The notes under the pieces: generated by a model
What the model was told of the DNA's origin: nothing
Database searches by the model: none
Seen by the model: only the letters and a program-made list of their open reading frames with translations
Source of the DNA: Methanobacterium_D sp040373355
GTDB taxonomy: Archaea; Methanobacteriota; Methanobacteria; Methanobacteriales; Methanobacteriaceae
Reading direction: 5' to 3'
DNA: 64,000 bases
Assembly (NCBI RefSeq): GCF_047495555.1
Contig: NZ_CP166866.1
Span: forward strand, 1,958,001-2,022,000
Part shown: positions 27,831 through 37,079 of the stretch, in pieces
Layout: each line of letters begins with the position of its first letter
Position numbering within the stretch: the stretch's first letter is position 1
Position numbers and translations under genes: made by a program

Positions 27831-27882
27831 TTGACATTTTGAGGTGATAGAATGGATAATAAAGGAAAAGTAGTTAAAGCTT

Positions 27883-27931
27883 GCAAAATTCTATGAATTT
27901 TGAAGCCCGAAAAATCTCCGATTTTTCGACG
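27883..27931. repeat. Palindromic element, copy inside winged-helix gene (first)
   Basis: Two hairpins: CAAAATTCTATGAATTTTG (27884-27902) and CGAAAAATC-TCC-GATTTTTCG (27908-27928), the second enclosed by AAGCC/GGCTT. GCTT occurs on both sides (27879-27882 and 27932-27935), consistent with a 4-bp target-site duplication. Confidence 0.75.
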
Positions 27932-27961
27932 GCTTTCAAAGATTCTGAAGAACCTTTAAAC

Positions 27962-28015
27962 TATCAAAATCTCTGATTTTGATGCCACGAAAATTTAAAA
28001 TTTTCGCCGGTGCCC
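27962..28015. repeat. Palindromic element, copy inside winged-helix gene (second)
   Basis: Two hairpins: CAAAATCTCTGATTTTG (27965-27981) and CGAAAATTTAAAATTTTCG (27988-28006), with flanking ATGCCA and GGTGCC. Its exact removal (54 nt) leaves the host gene in frame. The first hairpin is the same as hairpin 3 of the alba-leader array except for its 3-nt loop. Confidence 0.75.
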
Positions 28016-28355
28016 ACTAAGGTGAGTCAAATTTCTGGTGTGGAGAAAAAAGAGGTTGATAAGATTATGAAAGAACTTAAAAAAGAGGATACTATTTATT
28101 CACCTAAAAGATGTTACTGGGCATTAAAAGAATAATTACTTATTTTTATGTTTAAATCCCTATTTAATTACCTAAAATTAAATAAATTATATAAAAGAAT
28201 TATTTGGACAATCGAAGTATAAGTTACATCATAATGGAAAATGAAACAATTACATTTAAAATCATAGCTAAAATAAAATAATTTAAAACATGAAAAAAGA
28301 CATAATCATCTTAATTGGACATATTCAATAGATGGAATACTAAAAATGAATGATA

Positions 28356-28700
28356 TTAGCTTTGATCTTCAAATTGTTGCTCTAATGTTTCATAAAAAGA
28401 ATTAAATCCATAAATATGGTCTGCAAGCATTTTAGTACAAGCAGCTACATTATCTACAGGAACAGACCTACCAATTATAGTAATTGTGATCTCCACCGAT
28501 AGTATTTTTGTAAATTCATCATATACCAGATCAGAAGTCATAATCCAGTCAGGATCTATTTCTAAGCTATAATCATTGATTTTTAATTTTAAATATTCAT
28601 ATTTATTTTCTGAAACATTTAGATCCTCGAACTTAAGGACAATATCGGATGCAATGGGCCTGTTTTTATCAAATAGAGCACTTTCTTTAAATTCTACCAA
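28356..28700 (-). CDS. Unknown protein, distant paralogue of 9745-10098
   Basis: A 114-residue acidic protein. It starts at TTG 28700, seven bases after GGAGG. It shares an order of motifs with the protein at 9745-10098 (YSLEID, SVEITITIIGRSVPVDN, then an aromatic C-terminal helix). The strand-rich middle and helical ends suggest a compact alpha/beta fold. No motif indicates a function. Confidence 0.6.
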   Translation of the reverse strand: MVEFKESALFDKNRPIASDIVLKFEDLNVSENKYEYLKLKINDYSLEIDPDWIMTSDLVYDEFTKILSVEITITIIGRSVPVDNVAACTKMLADHIYGFNSFYETLEQQFEDQS

Positions 28701-29046
28701 TATTATTCCTCCTTTTTGTTCTTATTAATAATATTTTTTTAATTAATAATATACTTTTTATTTTCAGATTTTAGGATCTGAAACCGGGAACAGAAGAGAC
28801 TTTCAAGCGAATAGAATGTCTAATATATTAGATAAATGATTGAAAACATATTCATGAAAACCATAGGTGATAATAAATGCAAAAATAGTGATTTTTATTA
28901 CGATTCAACTTTTCATGTGCCATATATTTTTATTTTTAATAGTACCTATTAAAAATTGATAAAAACTACCATTAAATATAGCAACTGTGAAGATTAACAT
29001 AATAACGCAATTTCAATTAAAAAAAATTTTAATGCAGGTGCTTTAA
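28701..29046. promoter_or_regulatory. Divergent spacer with a perfect hairpin
   Basis: TTTCAGAT-TTTAGG-ATCTGAAA (28762-28783) is a perfect 8-bp stem with a 6-nt loop, about 60 bp upstream of the minus-strand gene and 260 bp upstream of the MFS gene. It could be an operator or RNA hairpin. The rest is A+T-rich. Confidence 0.4.
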
Positions 29047-30402
29047 TTGGATTATAAAGAACTAAAAAAAGATATTTTAATAGTGGGAATTTTAGTATCA
29101 TTTCTTACACCATTTGTTAGATCATCCATTAATCTAGCATTACCTGCTTTAGCTTATGAATTTAATTTATCTGCTATATTTTTAACATGGATATCAACAG
29201 TCTATCTACTTGTTAATGCTATACTCTATATTCCATTTGGTAGAATTGGAGATATATATGGGCGAAAACGTATCTTTCAATATGGATTAATTATTTTCAC
29301 CATAAGCTCATTTATATCAGCTTTCTCTATTTCTGGAGAAATGTTCCTTCTTACCAGGATTTTTCAAGCTATAGGTAACGCAATGGTATTCGCCAACTTA
29401 AATGCCATGATATCATCAGCATTTTCTGCAAATGAAAGAGGGAAAGCATTTGGACTAACATCAATGGGTGTCTTTATAGGTTTAATATTTGGACCAATAC
29501 TTGGAGGGGCCATAACTGAAATTGTAGGATGGAGAACGTTATTCTATTTAGATACCATAATAGGAATAATAGCTATTTTTGCAATTACACGGTTTAAACA
29601 TGAGTGGATAGATGCAGAAGGAGAAAAATTAGACATTTTAGGAGCATTTCTACTAGGCATATCTCTTATATCCCTAATTTATGCTTTTTCAGATTTCACC
29701 AATAATTACAGTCTATTTCTCGTAATTGCAGGGATAATTGGACTTTCAGTATTCTATTTAGTGGAAAAAAGAGTTGCTTTTCCATTAATTAATTTAGGTT
29801 TATTTAATAGTAAAAGTTTTACCTTTGGAAATATCACTGCATTTATAAATTATGGTGCATTTGTATCTGTGGGATTTATTCTAAGCCTCTATTTACAATA
29901 TTTAAAAGGTTATGACCCTCTTACAGCAGGCTTAATAGTTTCTATCCAATCAATTATAATGGTCATTATATCTCCATATGCCGGAAGATTATCTGATAAA
30001 ATTAATCCAGAAAACATATCTACCATTGGGATGGTGCTAACGACCATTGGGGTAGCCCTTATGACGCTAATTAATTTTGAAAATGCCCTATATGTGGGAG
30101 TATTATCTCTTATTATTTTTGGAGCAGGTATAGGTTTATTCTATTCTTCAAATACCAAGGTGGTTATTAATGCAGTGGATAAAAAGTATTTTGGGGTCGC
30201 AAGCGCTACATTAAGTAATATGAGATCCATGGGACAAATATTTGGAATGGGGATAGTTATGTTAATTATTTCTACTATTTTGGGAAATGTACAAATTATG
30301 CCTTCCAATTATCCCCAATTAATTATAAGCCTTAAAACTGCACTTGTTGCTATTACTGTTTTAAGCGCAATTGGAATTTTTACATCAATATTTAAAGATT
30401 AA
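29047..30402 (+). CDS. MFS drug exporter, DHA2 (14-helix) type
   Basis: A 451-residue polytopic protein starting at TTG 29047 (GCAGGTGC upstream). It has the MFS loop motif GRIGDIYGRKRIF between helices 2 and 3 and the exporter motif C in helix 5 (MGVFIGLIFGPILGG), typical of 14-helix drug:H+ antiporters. Helices TM1-TM4 include SSINLALPALAYEF. It probably exports toxic hydrophobic compounds using the ion gradient. Monocistronic, without an adjacent regulator. An integrase relic follows 14 bp downstream. Confidence 0.92.
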   Translation: MDYKELKKDILIVGILVSFLTPFVRSSINLALPALAYEFNLSAIFLTWISTVYLLVNAILYIPFGRIGDIYGRKRIFQYGLIIFTISSFISAFSISGEMFLLTRIFQAIGNAMVFANLNAMISSAFSANERGKAFGLTSMGVFIGLIFGPILGGAITEIVGWRTLFYLDTIIGIIAIFAITRFKHEWIDAEGEKLDILGAFLLGISLISLIYAFSDFTNNYSLFLVIAGIIGLSVFYLVEKRVAFPLINLGLFNSKSFTFGNITAFINYGAFVSVGFILSLYLQYLKGYDPLTAGLIVSIQSIIMVIISPYAGRLSDKINPENISTIGMVLTTIGVALMTLINFENALYVGVLSLIIFGAGIGLFYSSNTKVVINAVDKKYFGVASATLSNMRSMGQIFGMGIVMLIISTILGNVQIMPSNYPQLIISLKTALVAITVLSAIGIFTSIFKD

Positions 30403-30416
30403 ACAATACTCAATTA

Positions 30417-30612
30417 ATGCAGATGCTTATTTTTTAGTATATCCGCGGAGGTAATGAATATTTATTTAAAATATTTAGATTATGTGACTGTTTAGAAGCG
30501 AATAGTGAAGATATTTTAAGTGATCATACTTTGAATAATGGTAAAATGAATGAATTAGAATTGGCTTAAGGCTATGCAAAATAAATTGGATAAGGTAACT
30601 GCTGAAGCCTAA
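30417..30612 (+). pseudogene. Relic of an integrase 3' end
   Basis: Alignable by eye with 43858-44058 of the broken integrase: AYFLVYPR, then KYLDYVT (around 30468-30490), SEDILSDHTLNN, and the C-terminal LDKVTAEA followed by the same TAATTTTTAAATTA-type downstream sequence. It has several stops. It marks a former copy of the same element, or a past recombination, downstream of the MFS gene. Confidence 0.65.
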
Positions 30613-30702
30613 TTTTTAAATTACGTTTTTATATAAAACATTAAGTAACATATTTCTTTAATTCTAAAACTAATTTTTAATGTATAATTGACAGAATTAA
30701 TT

Positions 30703-32742
30703 TTAAATTTTATTTTCACTTCTAATTGGGATAGTAAAATAAAAAGTAGAACCTACACCAAACTCAGACTCCACCCAAACACGGCCACCATGACCATCTA
30801 TTACTCGTTTAACCACTGCTAATCCTATCCCTGTACCTTTATAAACATTTCTTGTATGTAATCGTTGGAATATTACGAAGATACGTTCCATATATTGTTT
30901 TTCTATTCCAATACCATTATCTTGAACACTAAAAACATATTCTTTCTCATCTTTATCTTTATAAGCTGAAATATGTATTTTAAGGGACTGTTCATTTTTT
31001 CTAAACTTAATAGCATTTGAAATCAGATTCTGGAAAACCTTCTGCAACTGGTCTGAATCTCCCATTACATTGGGGAGCTCATCAACTGTTATTTCTGCGC
31101 ATGAATCTCTAAGTGAAGTAGAAAGGCTTTTAATGGTTTTACTTAAAATAGCAGTAGTATCAACGAGTTCAAATTCTTTTCCTTTAGTGCTAACACGAGA
31201 ATATTCAAGCAAAGCATTAATTTGCGCTTTCATACGAACAGCAGCTTCTACAATATAATCCATGAACTCATCAGCATCATCATCAAGCTGACCTTTATAA
31301 CGACGTTCTAATAATTGTGTAAAACTGGCAATAGTACGTAATGGCTCTTGAAGATCATGGGATGAAACATAGGCAAATCTTTCTAAATCATTATTAGAAC
31401 GTTTTAATTCAAGTATAGTTTCTTTTAACGCGTTTTCGACTTGATTTCTATGAGTAATATCTCGAGTTACAACTAATAACGATTTAATTTTACCATTAGT
31501 AATTTCAGGGATAATATACGAATTGAATACTTTTAATCCTTCCACATCCGGTAAACTAAATTCAATAATTTGTATTTCAGCAGTTGCTAATGCTTTTTCA
31601 AAACTTTGAAACCAGAGATTAACTGTATCTTTTTTAACACCTAACTCATCAATAGTTTTACCTATTAACTCTTCTCTTGATAATCCTATGCTCCCTATAC
31701 CCTTATTAATATAAATTATTCTAAAATCAGTGTCATATCGTGCAATAATATCCACTGAATTCTCTGTTAGAGTCCTAAAATTATTCTCACTTGTCTTTAA
31801 TAACTTATAAGCATCCTCTAATTCGGTAGTGCGTTCTTTGACTTGTTTTTCAAGATGGTCATGCGCTGTTTTTAACTTTTCCTCTGCTCGTTTACGCTTA
31901 ATATCCATATTATCGATAGAAATCGCGCTTTCTAATGTTATTATGAATAAGAGAGTAGTTATAGCAAATGTCATAAGTGCTGCTCCAAATCTAAGATCAT
32001 ATAAGCCACCCAACTCTCCTAAAAGTCGTAATCCTCCAATAATTACTGGAATTATTACAATTGAAAGTAGTATTTTATATCCAAAAGCACCACCTATTCT
32101 TTCACTGGTTATTAATTCTACAATTCCTTTATTTGGACGAAGACAAAGAACACCTATGATTATTAAAATAAAAGTAATAGCACTATAAAAGGAAGGTTGA
32201 GTAGTATTAGGAGCTTCATATATTTGTGTTTGATAAATATATCCTAATATAATGAGATACATCATGAAAAAAACTAATATCATTAAATATTGGCTAAAAT
32301 GATGCTTAGAAATTTTATTATCTATAAATAAAATTGATGTGCCAGTTAATATAAATGAAAATATAGCGATTATAGACATTCTAAATAGTAATAAATTTTG
32401 AAATCCGACAATAGTTCCTATTAAACTTATTCCTATAGTAAACTGAATTATGTAATCTAAAAGTATAAAAAAACTAGTTAATACCACTATTAAAGATAAT
32501 ATCTGAGTAATTGTTTTATTTAGTGAGTTGACCCTTTCCTTCTGCAGTAAAAAAATAGAGATGCCTATTAAAATAAAACATATACTTGAGGGTAAAGAAG
32601 TCGAGCGATAATCTGGGCTTGGAGTTATTAAAATTGAGATATTGAATATCCAACCCATTAAAATGATAAAACCGATTAATATAATTATAAGACTTATAAT
32701 TTGAGATAAAAACATAAAGGAATTATTTTTTAATAAACCCAC
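30703..32742 (-). CDS. Membrane sensor histidine kinase with PAS domain
   Basis: A 679-residue kinase: about eight membrane helices in the first 270 residues (a MASE-like sensor), a coiled coil (about 280-310), one PAS domain (about 320-430), HisKA with YVSSHDLQEPLRTIASF, and the ATPase domain with NLISNAIKFR, DNGIGIEKQY and GTGIGLAVVKRVIDGHGG. It starts at GTG 32742 behind GGGGTA. The signal is presumably membrane-related. No partner response regulator is adjacent. Its catalytic half is paralogous to 21728 and 63263. Confidence 0.92.
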   Translation of the reverse strand: MGLLKNNSFMFLSQIISLIIILIGFIILMGWIFNISILITPSPDYRSTSLPSSICFILIGISIFLLQKERVNSLNKTITQILSLIVVLTSFFILLDYIIQFTIGISLIGTIVGFQNLLLFRMSIIAIFSFILTGTSILFIDNKISKHHFSQYLMILVFFMMYLIILGYIYQTQIYEAPNTTQPSFYSAITFILIIIGVLCLRPNKGIVELITSERIGGAFGYKILLSIVIIPVIIGGLRLLGELGGLYDLRFGAALMTFAITTLLFIITLESAISIDNMDIKRKRAEEKLKTAHDHLEKQVKERTTELEDAYKLLKTSENNFRTLTENSVDIIARYDTDFRIIYINKGIGSIGLSREELIGKTIDELGVKKDTVNLWFQSFEKALATAEIQIIEFSLPDVEGLKVFNSYIIPEITNGKIKSLLVVTRDITHRNQVENALKETILELKRSNNDLERFAYVSSHDLQEPLRTIASFTQLLERRYKGQLDDDADEFMDYIVEAAVRMKAQINALLEYSRVSTKGKEFELVDTTAILSKTIKSLSTSLRDSCAEITVDELPNVMGDSDQLQKVFQNLISNAIKFRKNEQSLKIHISAYKDKDEKEYVFSVQDNGIGIEKQYMERIFVIFQRLHTRNVYKGTGIGLAVVKRVIDGHGGRVWVESEFGVGSTFYFTIPIRSENKI

Positions 32743-32872
32743 TTAATACCCCTATTTATTTAATCATATACTTATTTATGAAATCATTATATAAAATAGA
32801 TCTATAAATGTCACTTATTCTGGAGCTAAATGTTTCACTAAAATAAAGAAATATTTAAACAAAAGAATATTA

Positions 32873-33058
32873 ATGAACTCCAATCAACTAACTATACATC
32901 AGAACAACTATTAAATAAAGCTTATAAATGCAAATGACGAACTAATAGAATTACTCGAAACAATTGAATCAAAAATAAAATCTGAAAGTAAAAATGATAT
33001 ATTATAACGTGCTAAATGTGTGATTACAACAAAATTAACTTTAGAAGGAGAAAAATAG
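32873..33058 (+). pseudogene. Decayed copy of the AYRCK small-protein gene
   Basis: Same layout as 24446-24640: TSEQLLNKAYKCK, then a TGA-containing break, ELIELLETIESKIKSESKND, then a TAA and RAKCVITTKLTLEGEK. It has several in-frame stops and one frame change. Nucleotide similarity to the end of 24446-24640 is high, so it is a recent duplicate. Confidence 0.7.
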
Positions 33059-33078
33059 AATTAATTATTTTTCAAATT

Positions 33079-33651
33079 TTAAGGACCGCACTCCCAGTTT
33101 TCAACAATATTTACATCTTTAACTGGAATAGTGAAATAGAAGGTAGATATTCTCCAGATTCTGATTCAACCCAAATATGTCCGCCATGACGATCGATAAT
33201 CTTTTTAACAATAGCTAAACCTAGATAATGCATGTTTAAGGGCATTTCCATCATTAAACTCTCATAAATCTCCACCACGATTGTCAACACGAGAATACTC
33301 TAATAAACCTTGAATCTGTTGTTTCATTCTCTTTGAACCACTAACGATATATTCCATGAATTCGTCAGCATCCTCATCTAACTGTTCCTTATAACACTTT
33401 TTAAGTAACTGCGCATAACTGGCCATTGCACGGAGTGGCTCCTGTAAGTCATGACTTGTGATATAAACAAAACTTTGTAATTGTTGATTGGAACGTTCTA
33501 ATTCAGTTATTGTTTATTTTAATTTTCCTTCTGCTTGCTTGATTATGATAATATCGCGAGCAGCGGCAAAAATGTGTTCCCCCTGGTGTATTTCCAATGA
33601 TACTAATACCGAATCCCTTATTTTTTTGATAATTATATCCTTTGCTATCAT
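33079..33651 (-). pseudogene. Decayed PAS histidine kinase
   Basis: Reading from ATG 33651 gives a PAS fragment (VLVSLEIHQGEHIFAAARDIIIIKQ), a TAA, then the HisKA part in pieces (LERSNQQLQSFVYITSHDLQEPLRAMASYAQLLKK, MEYIVSGSKRMKQQIQGLLEYSRV), then a large deletion joining directly to the end of the ATPase domain (DRHGGHIWVESESG, TFYFTIPV). Most of the ATP-binding core is gone. It is closest to the kinase at 63263. Confidence 0.8.
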
Positions 33652-33773
33652 TGTACCCCCTATTTTTAATCTATATGAATTTAAGTAAGTTAAACTGACT
33701 TTTTATAAGTTTTAATTTTTATAAACAATGGAATACTGTTCATTATACTAATTATTATTTTTTTACTATTCTA

Positions 33774-34070
33774 AATATGCTAAGAAAATTAAAATTAGGA
33801 AAACACGCATTTAAAGTAAAGTTTAACTAATTCTACTTATTTAAAAAAGATTAAATTTTAATGCAATATAAACCATATTATTATTTTATATAGTAACCAA
33901 ATTAAACACCCTTAAAAAACAATTTATAACCTGAATAATCCCAATATCTTTATTTAAAGCATATAATTTTTTAAAAGTAGTTTTAAGTAAACACAAAAAT
34001 ATGGCATCATTTTTATAACTAGTATTAAAGGCCCACAAGAACCTAATTTAGAAAAAAAAATTGGAAGAAA
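33774..34070. repeat. Dispersed intergenic repeat R1, copy
   Basis: Contains the R1 blocks GCTAAGAAAATTAAAAT, ATTTTATATAGTAACCAA and, towards 34000-34060, ATAACTAGTATTAAAG followed by CCCACAAGAACCTAATTT. Same order as in the copies at 40161, 60236 and 62269, but more diverged. Confidence 0.55.
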
Positions 34071-34106
34071 TTATTTTATAAAACAAAATAAATTTTTATT
34101 GCGTTA

Positions 34107-34955
34107 TTAGCCTATTACTGCTCCATTTTTGGAGTTGCCTGTTGCATAGTATATTGATGAGTAACCATTTCCTTTGTAGTCATAGTTTGCCCAGCTGTTA
34201 CCATTCCAGTATTGTACTGAACGGTGGCGAGAGGACATTGATGTTGCATATTGTATGGTTCTAACATTGTATCCTTGATTTCTCAGTTTGCTGGATAAGT
34301 AGGCGCTCATTGCCCAACAATCCATTCCATTAGTGTATCCTCTGTATCGAGTGTTTGAATAAGTCTTTTTAGTACTTGTTCTCTTTGTTTTTATCGCTTT
34401 TTTTGATGTATTTGATTGGCTTTTTGAAACACTTGAATATATTTTTTCTACTTTTTCTGAGGATGAGCTTGAACTTACAGATGTATCACCTGTTACAGCT
34501 GCTGCATATTCATCCCATTGCTCCATGGCCAGTAGGGTATAGTCTCCTACTTGTCCGTCTTCTTTAAGTCCAACTTCTTTTTGAAAAGCTTTAACTGCTA
34601 TTTCAGTATCAATTCCAAAGTTACCATCTATTTCTCCATTATAGAAATTGTTTTCTTTAAGCCATGATTGCAATTTTTTAACCTGATCACCAGTAGATCC
34701 CATTTTTAAACCGTTATCATTGGTCATATTTTTTTCTTGCAGCCATTTTTGTAGTTTAGCTATTTGCTCTTTACTTAATATTGTTGTATTGTCAGCAATT
34801 GCATTATTACTGACCGCATTTACTAATTTTTCCTCATCTAATGTATTTATTAAATTCAGGGTTTCTGCAGCCGATGACATCGGCATAAGAATTAACACTA
34901 CGCAAATAGAGATAGCTATCGCTAGAGTAGTTTTCTGTAATTTATCCGTAATTAT
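34107..34955 (-). CDS. Secreted peptidoglycan-binding, transglutaminase-like cysteine peptidase; start ATA or ATT
   Basis: A signal peptide (DKLQKTTLAIAISICVVLILMPMSSAAE) is in frame upstream of the first canonical start (GTG 34898), which would cut it in half. GGAGG at 34960-34964 stands 4 nt before ATA 34955 and 7 nt before ATT 34952. The mature protein has a peptidoglycan-binding-1-like repeat (MGSTGDQVKKLQSWLKENNFYNGEIDGNFG), a Ser-rich and basic linker, and a C-terminal catalytic domain with MDCWAMSAYL (Cys), SRHRSVQYW (His) and WANYDY (Asp), like pseudomurein endoisopeptidases. It probably trims the pseudomurein wall. A decayed paralogue lies at 26250. Confidence 0.82.
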   Translation of the reverse strand: MITDKLQKTTLAIAISICVVLILMPMSSAAETLNLINTLDEEKLVNAVSNNAIADNTTILSKEQIAKLQKWLQEKNMTNDNGLKMGSTGDQVKKLQSWLKENNFYNGEIDGNFGIDTEIAVKAFQKEVGLKEDGQVGDYTLLAMEQWDEYAAAVTGDTSVSSSSSSEKVEKIYSSVSKSQSNTSKKAIKTKRTSTKKTYSNTRYRGYTNGMDCWAMSAYLSSKLRNQGYNVRTIQYATSMSSRHRSVQYWNGNSWANYDYKGNGYSSIYYATGNSKNGAVIG

Positions 34956-35835
34956 ACCGCCTCCATATCCTATACCCTTTTATACACCTACGAAAATAAG
35001 GCCTTAGGACAATGTTACTATCACTAGAAAATCATATATAAACATTTCGATTTATTTCTCAAAAACAAGCATTATAAGAGCTTATTTAAGGAAAAAAGAA
35101 GGTATTTAAGCGTTTTGTTTTAACTATTAAGAAATATCGTGTATCTATCCTTATTTATAAGAATTAAGCTCTAATTAAACATTAATTAGATAAATTAAAT
35201 AGTATATGTCTTATTTTAATGGGATATGAGGTTATACATTTATAATTAGAATTGAAAGGACGTTTTATTAATTAATATACCTTAATAAGGCCCTTTATAT
35301 TAAACATGACATTATTAAAACTTCCTGAAGCATAATTAAACTCACAATCGATTATTACAGCAAATATGGAAGTTAAACAATACTTTACTAATGATTTTAA
35401 TTAATATACACTATTTTCTCCAACAATAATTAATTTATATGTTAAAAACTCTAATTTCAAGTTTTATTCCTATTTTTATATTAAAAAGAAGCTTTTAGTA
35501 CCATTTTTAAAATTAGAACATTTAATTGATAATAATTCATTTTTAATGTTTATAATATCTCACCCTAGACACTAAATAAAACAAAACAGAAGTCTCAATA
35601 AATTAAAACTAAATTTTAATAATATTAACCGACAGAACTAACTTTAAGCTATTATTATCATTGAATCCACTATGTTTAGCCACATGCCTATATAATTAGA
35701 TTCTAATTTTTTCTGAATCTTTCAGAAATATTTATATTGCTTTTTTTATTATTTTAAATAGAAATAAAAGTTTAAAGATTTAAATACTAGAACACGTTAA
35801 AAAAGATTGGAAATAACACAAGAAATGGTGATAAA
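34956..35835. other. Long intergenic region, no gene seen
   Basis: About 880 bp of A+T-rich spacer between the peptidase and the VOC gene. A long AT hairpin (TTAATATA 35272-35279 with TATATTAA 35296-35303, enclosing CCTTA/TAAGG) is the only clear structure. No frame is convincing. Confidence 0.45.
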
Positions 35836-36186
35836 ATGAAAATCAAATACACTACCATGATAATTAACGATATGGATGAATCAATTAAATTCTATACCGA
35901 AGTTATGGGATTTGAAATAGATAGCCAATATGATCTCGGACCTGCAGGGACAATAACGCTACTTAAAGGTGAAGGAGATACTATGGTAGAAATCATTAAA
36001 AATCCAGTAGATGAACCTGGACTATATTCAATAGGAATGGATGTTGAAGACTTAAACGCTACAATTAAAGAACTCAAAGCTAAAGGTGCTAAAATTACCA
36101 TGGATCCCCTGCAAATAACAGTTGGATCCCTTGCCTTCTTAGAAGATCCAAATGGAATCCGAATAGCACTAATCCAACACCATTAA
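35836..36186 (+). CDS. VOC/glyoxalase-family protein
   Basis: A 116-residue protein of the vicinal-oxygen-chelate fold: two beta-alpha-beta repeats, beginning IKYTTMIINDMDESIKFYTEVMGFEID, with YSIGMDVEDLNATIKELKAKGAKI in the second half and a C-terminal AFLEDPNGIRIALIQ that supplies a metal-ligand Glu/Asp. The role is unknown; members isomerise or cleave small oxygenated substrates or bind antibiotics. GGTGATAAA precedes the ATG. Confidence 0.88.
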   Translation: MKIKYTTMIINDMDESIKFYTEVMGFEIDSQYDLGPAGTITLLKGEGDTMVEIIKNPVDEPGLYSIGMDVEDLNATIKELKAKGAKITMDPLQITVGSLAFLEDPNGIRIALIQHH

Positions 36187-36347
36187 TCTTAAAATACCCA
36201 TATACATTGCTATTTATATAAAAATAAGCTCTTTTTCATTTATAGTCAATTTAAATCTTTTTTATAGCAAAAATCTTTAAATATGCAAATGTTATTAATT
36301 TCTAAGTTTATAATAATATAAAATAAATATGATATATGATGTAATTT

Positions 36348-36760
36348 ATGGAAAAACACATACCCTTCACGAGTGCAGAGCGCATATTGGCAGTTTTGTT
36401 TGGGCTTGGATTTATTTTAGGCTTTTTGTTGACCCCATTGGGATTGGAGACTCGTATGAATGAAATAGGGACCTTACCGTTTGCAGGGTTCTTTATAACT
36501 GGATGATTGTTGCTCCCACTTGCATGGCTGGTTTCGATATGGTTACGAAGACCGACGCTTGCCAGAATTTTGGCGGTAATCGACGCAGTGCTTCTTTTCC
36601 TCATCGTAACCGCCGATCAGGTACTGTTATTCTTCACAGTCGCACCTCCGCTGCCGTTACTATCAGATAGTACATTCTGATCTTCGTGGGCGTCGGATAC
36701 ATGTTTTACGGACCACGAGTCTATGAAAAGCGGGTGAATAGTGCTATTCGACATTATTAA
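36348..36760 (+). pseudogene. GC-rich foreign-looking small membrane protein gene, decayed
   Basis: From ATG 36348 the frame reads MEKHIPFTSAERILAVLFGLGFILGFLLTPLG...PFAGFFITG, then TGA (36505-36507), continues LLLPLAWLVSIWLRRPTLARILAVIDAVLLFLIVTADQVLLFF, and shifts frame near 36676 to finish ILIFVGVGYMFYGPRVYEKRVNSAIRHY. Several membrane helices are predicted. Base composition is clearly richer in G+C than the neighbours (CGCCGATCAGG, CCGCTGCCG), and the Arg codons are CG-type, so the gene was probably acquired recently and then broken. Confidence 0.75.
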
Positions 36761-36794
36761 TCTCTATTTTATCAAGAATATAATTAGGATTTAT

Positions 36795-36900
36795 AAACTC
36801 GACTATTTTTAGCTTCAAAAGAAATTAAATCACCAAAACAATACATTAAAACAATTTTAGCCAAATATAACAGCATATGAGTAAAAAAAATTCTAGTATA
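36795..36900. repeat. Dispersed intergenic repeat R1, partial copy
   Basis: ACTCGACTATTTTTAGC, then TACATTAAAACAATTTTAGC and CAAATATAACAGCATATGAG match internal blocks of the copies at 60236 and 62269. The beginning and end are missing. Confidence 0.45.
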
Positions 36901-37079
36901 GTATAAATTATTATTTCATGATGGTAAACTTCTTTTTGCTATGTACCACTGTATCATATCCGGTGTAAATCAAAAATAGGGTTCAGAAGAATGATTGGAT
37001 GGAAATTAAAGAATATTAAAATATTTTTAACTTGATAAGAAAATTAAAAAAAAGATTAATTATTTAATATTAATAGCTA

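Larger units (their letters stand above)
27852..28136 (+). pseudogene. Winged-helix regulator interrupted by two palindromic elements
   Basis: GAGGTGATAG precedes ATG 27852, which encodes MDNKGKVVKA. Coding sequence resumes as FKDSEEPLN (27933-27961) and again as TKVSQISGVEKKEVDKIMKELKKE...YSPKRCYWALKE up to TAA 28136. Between these pieces sit hairpin elements of 49 and 54 nt (27883-27931, 27962-28015). Removing them plus one 4-bp GCTT duplicate restores one continuous frame for a small winged-helix protein of a kind common in methanogens. As it stands, the first insertion creates a stop after 14 codons. Confidence 0.75.
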
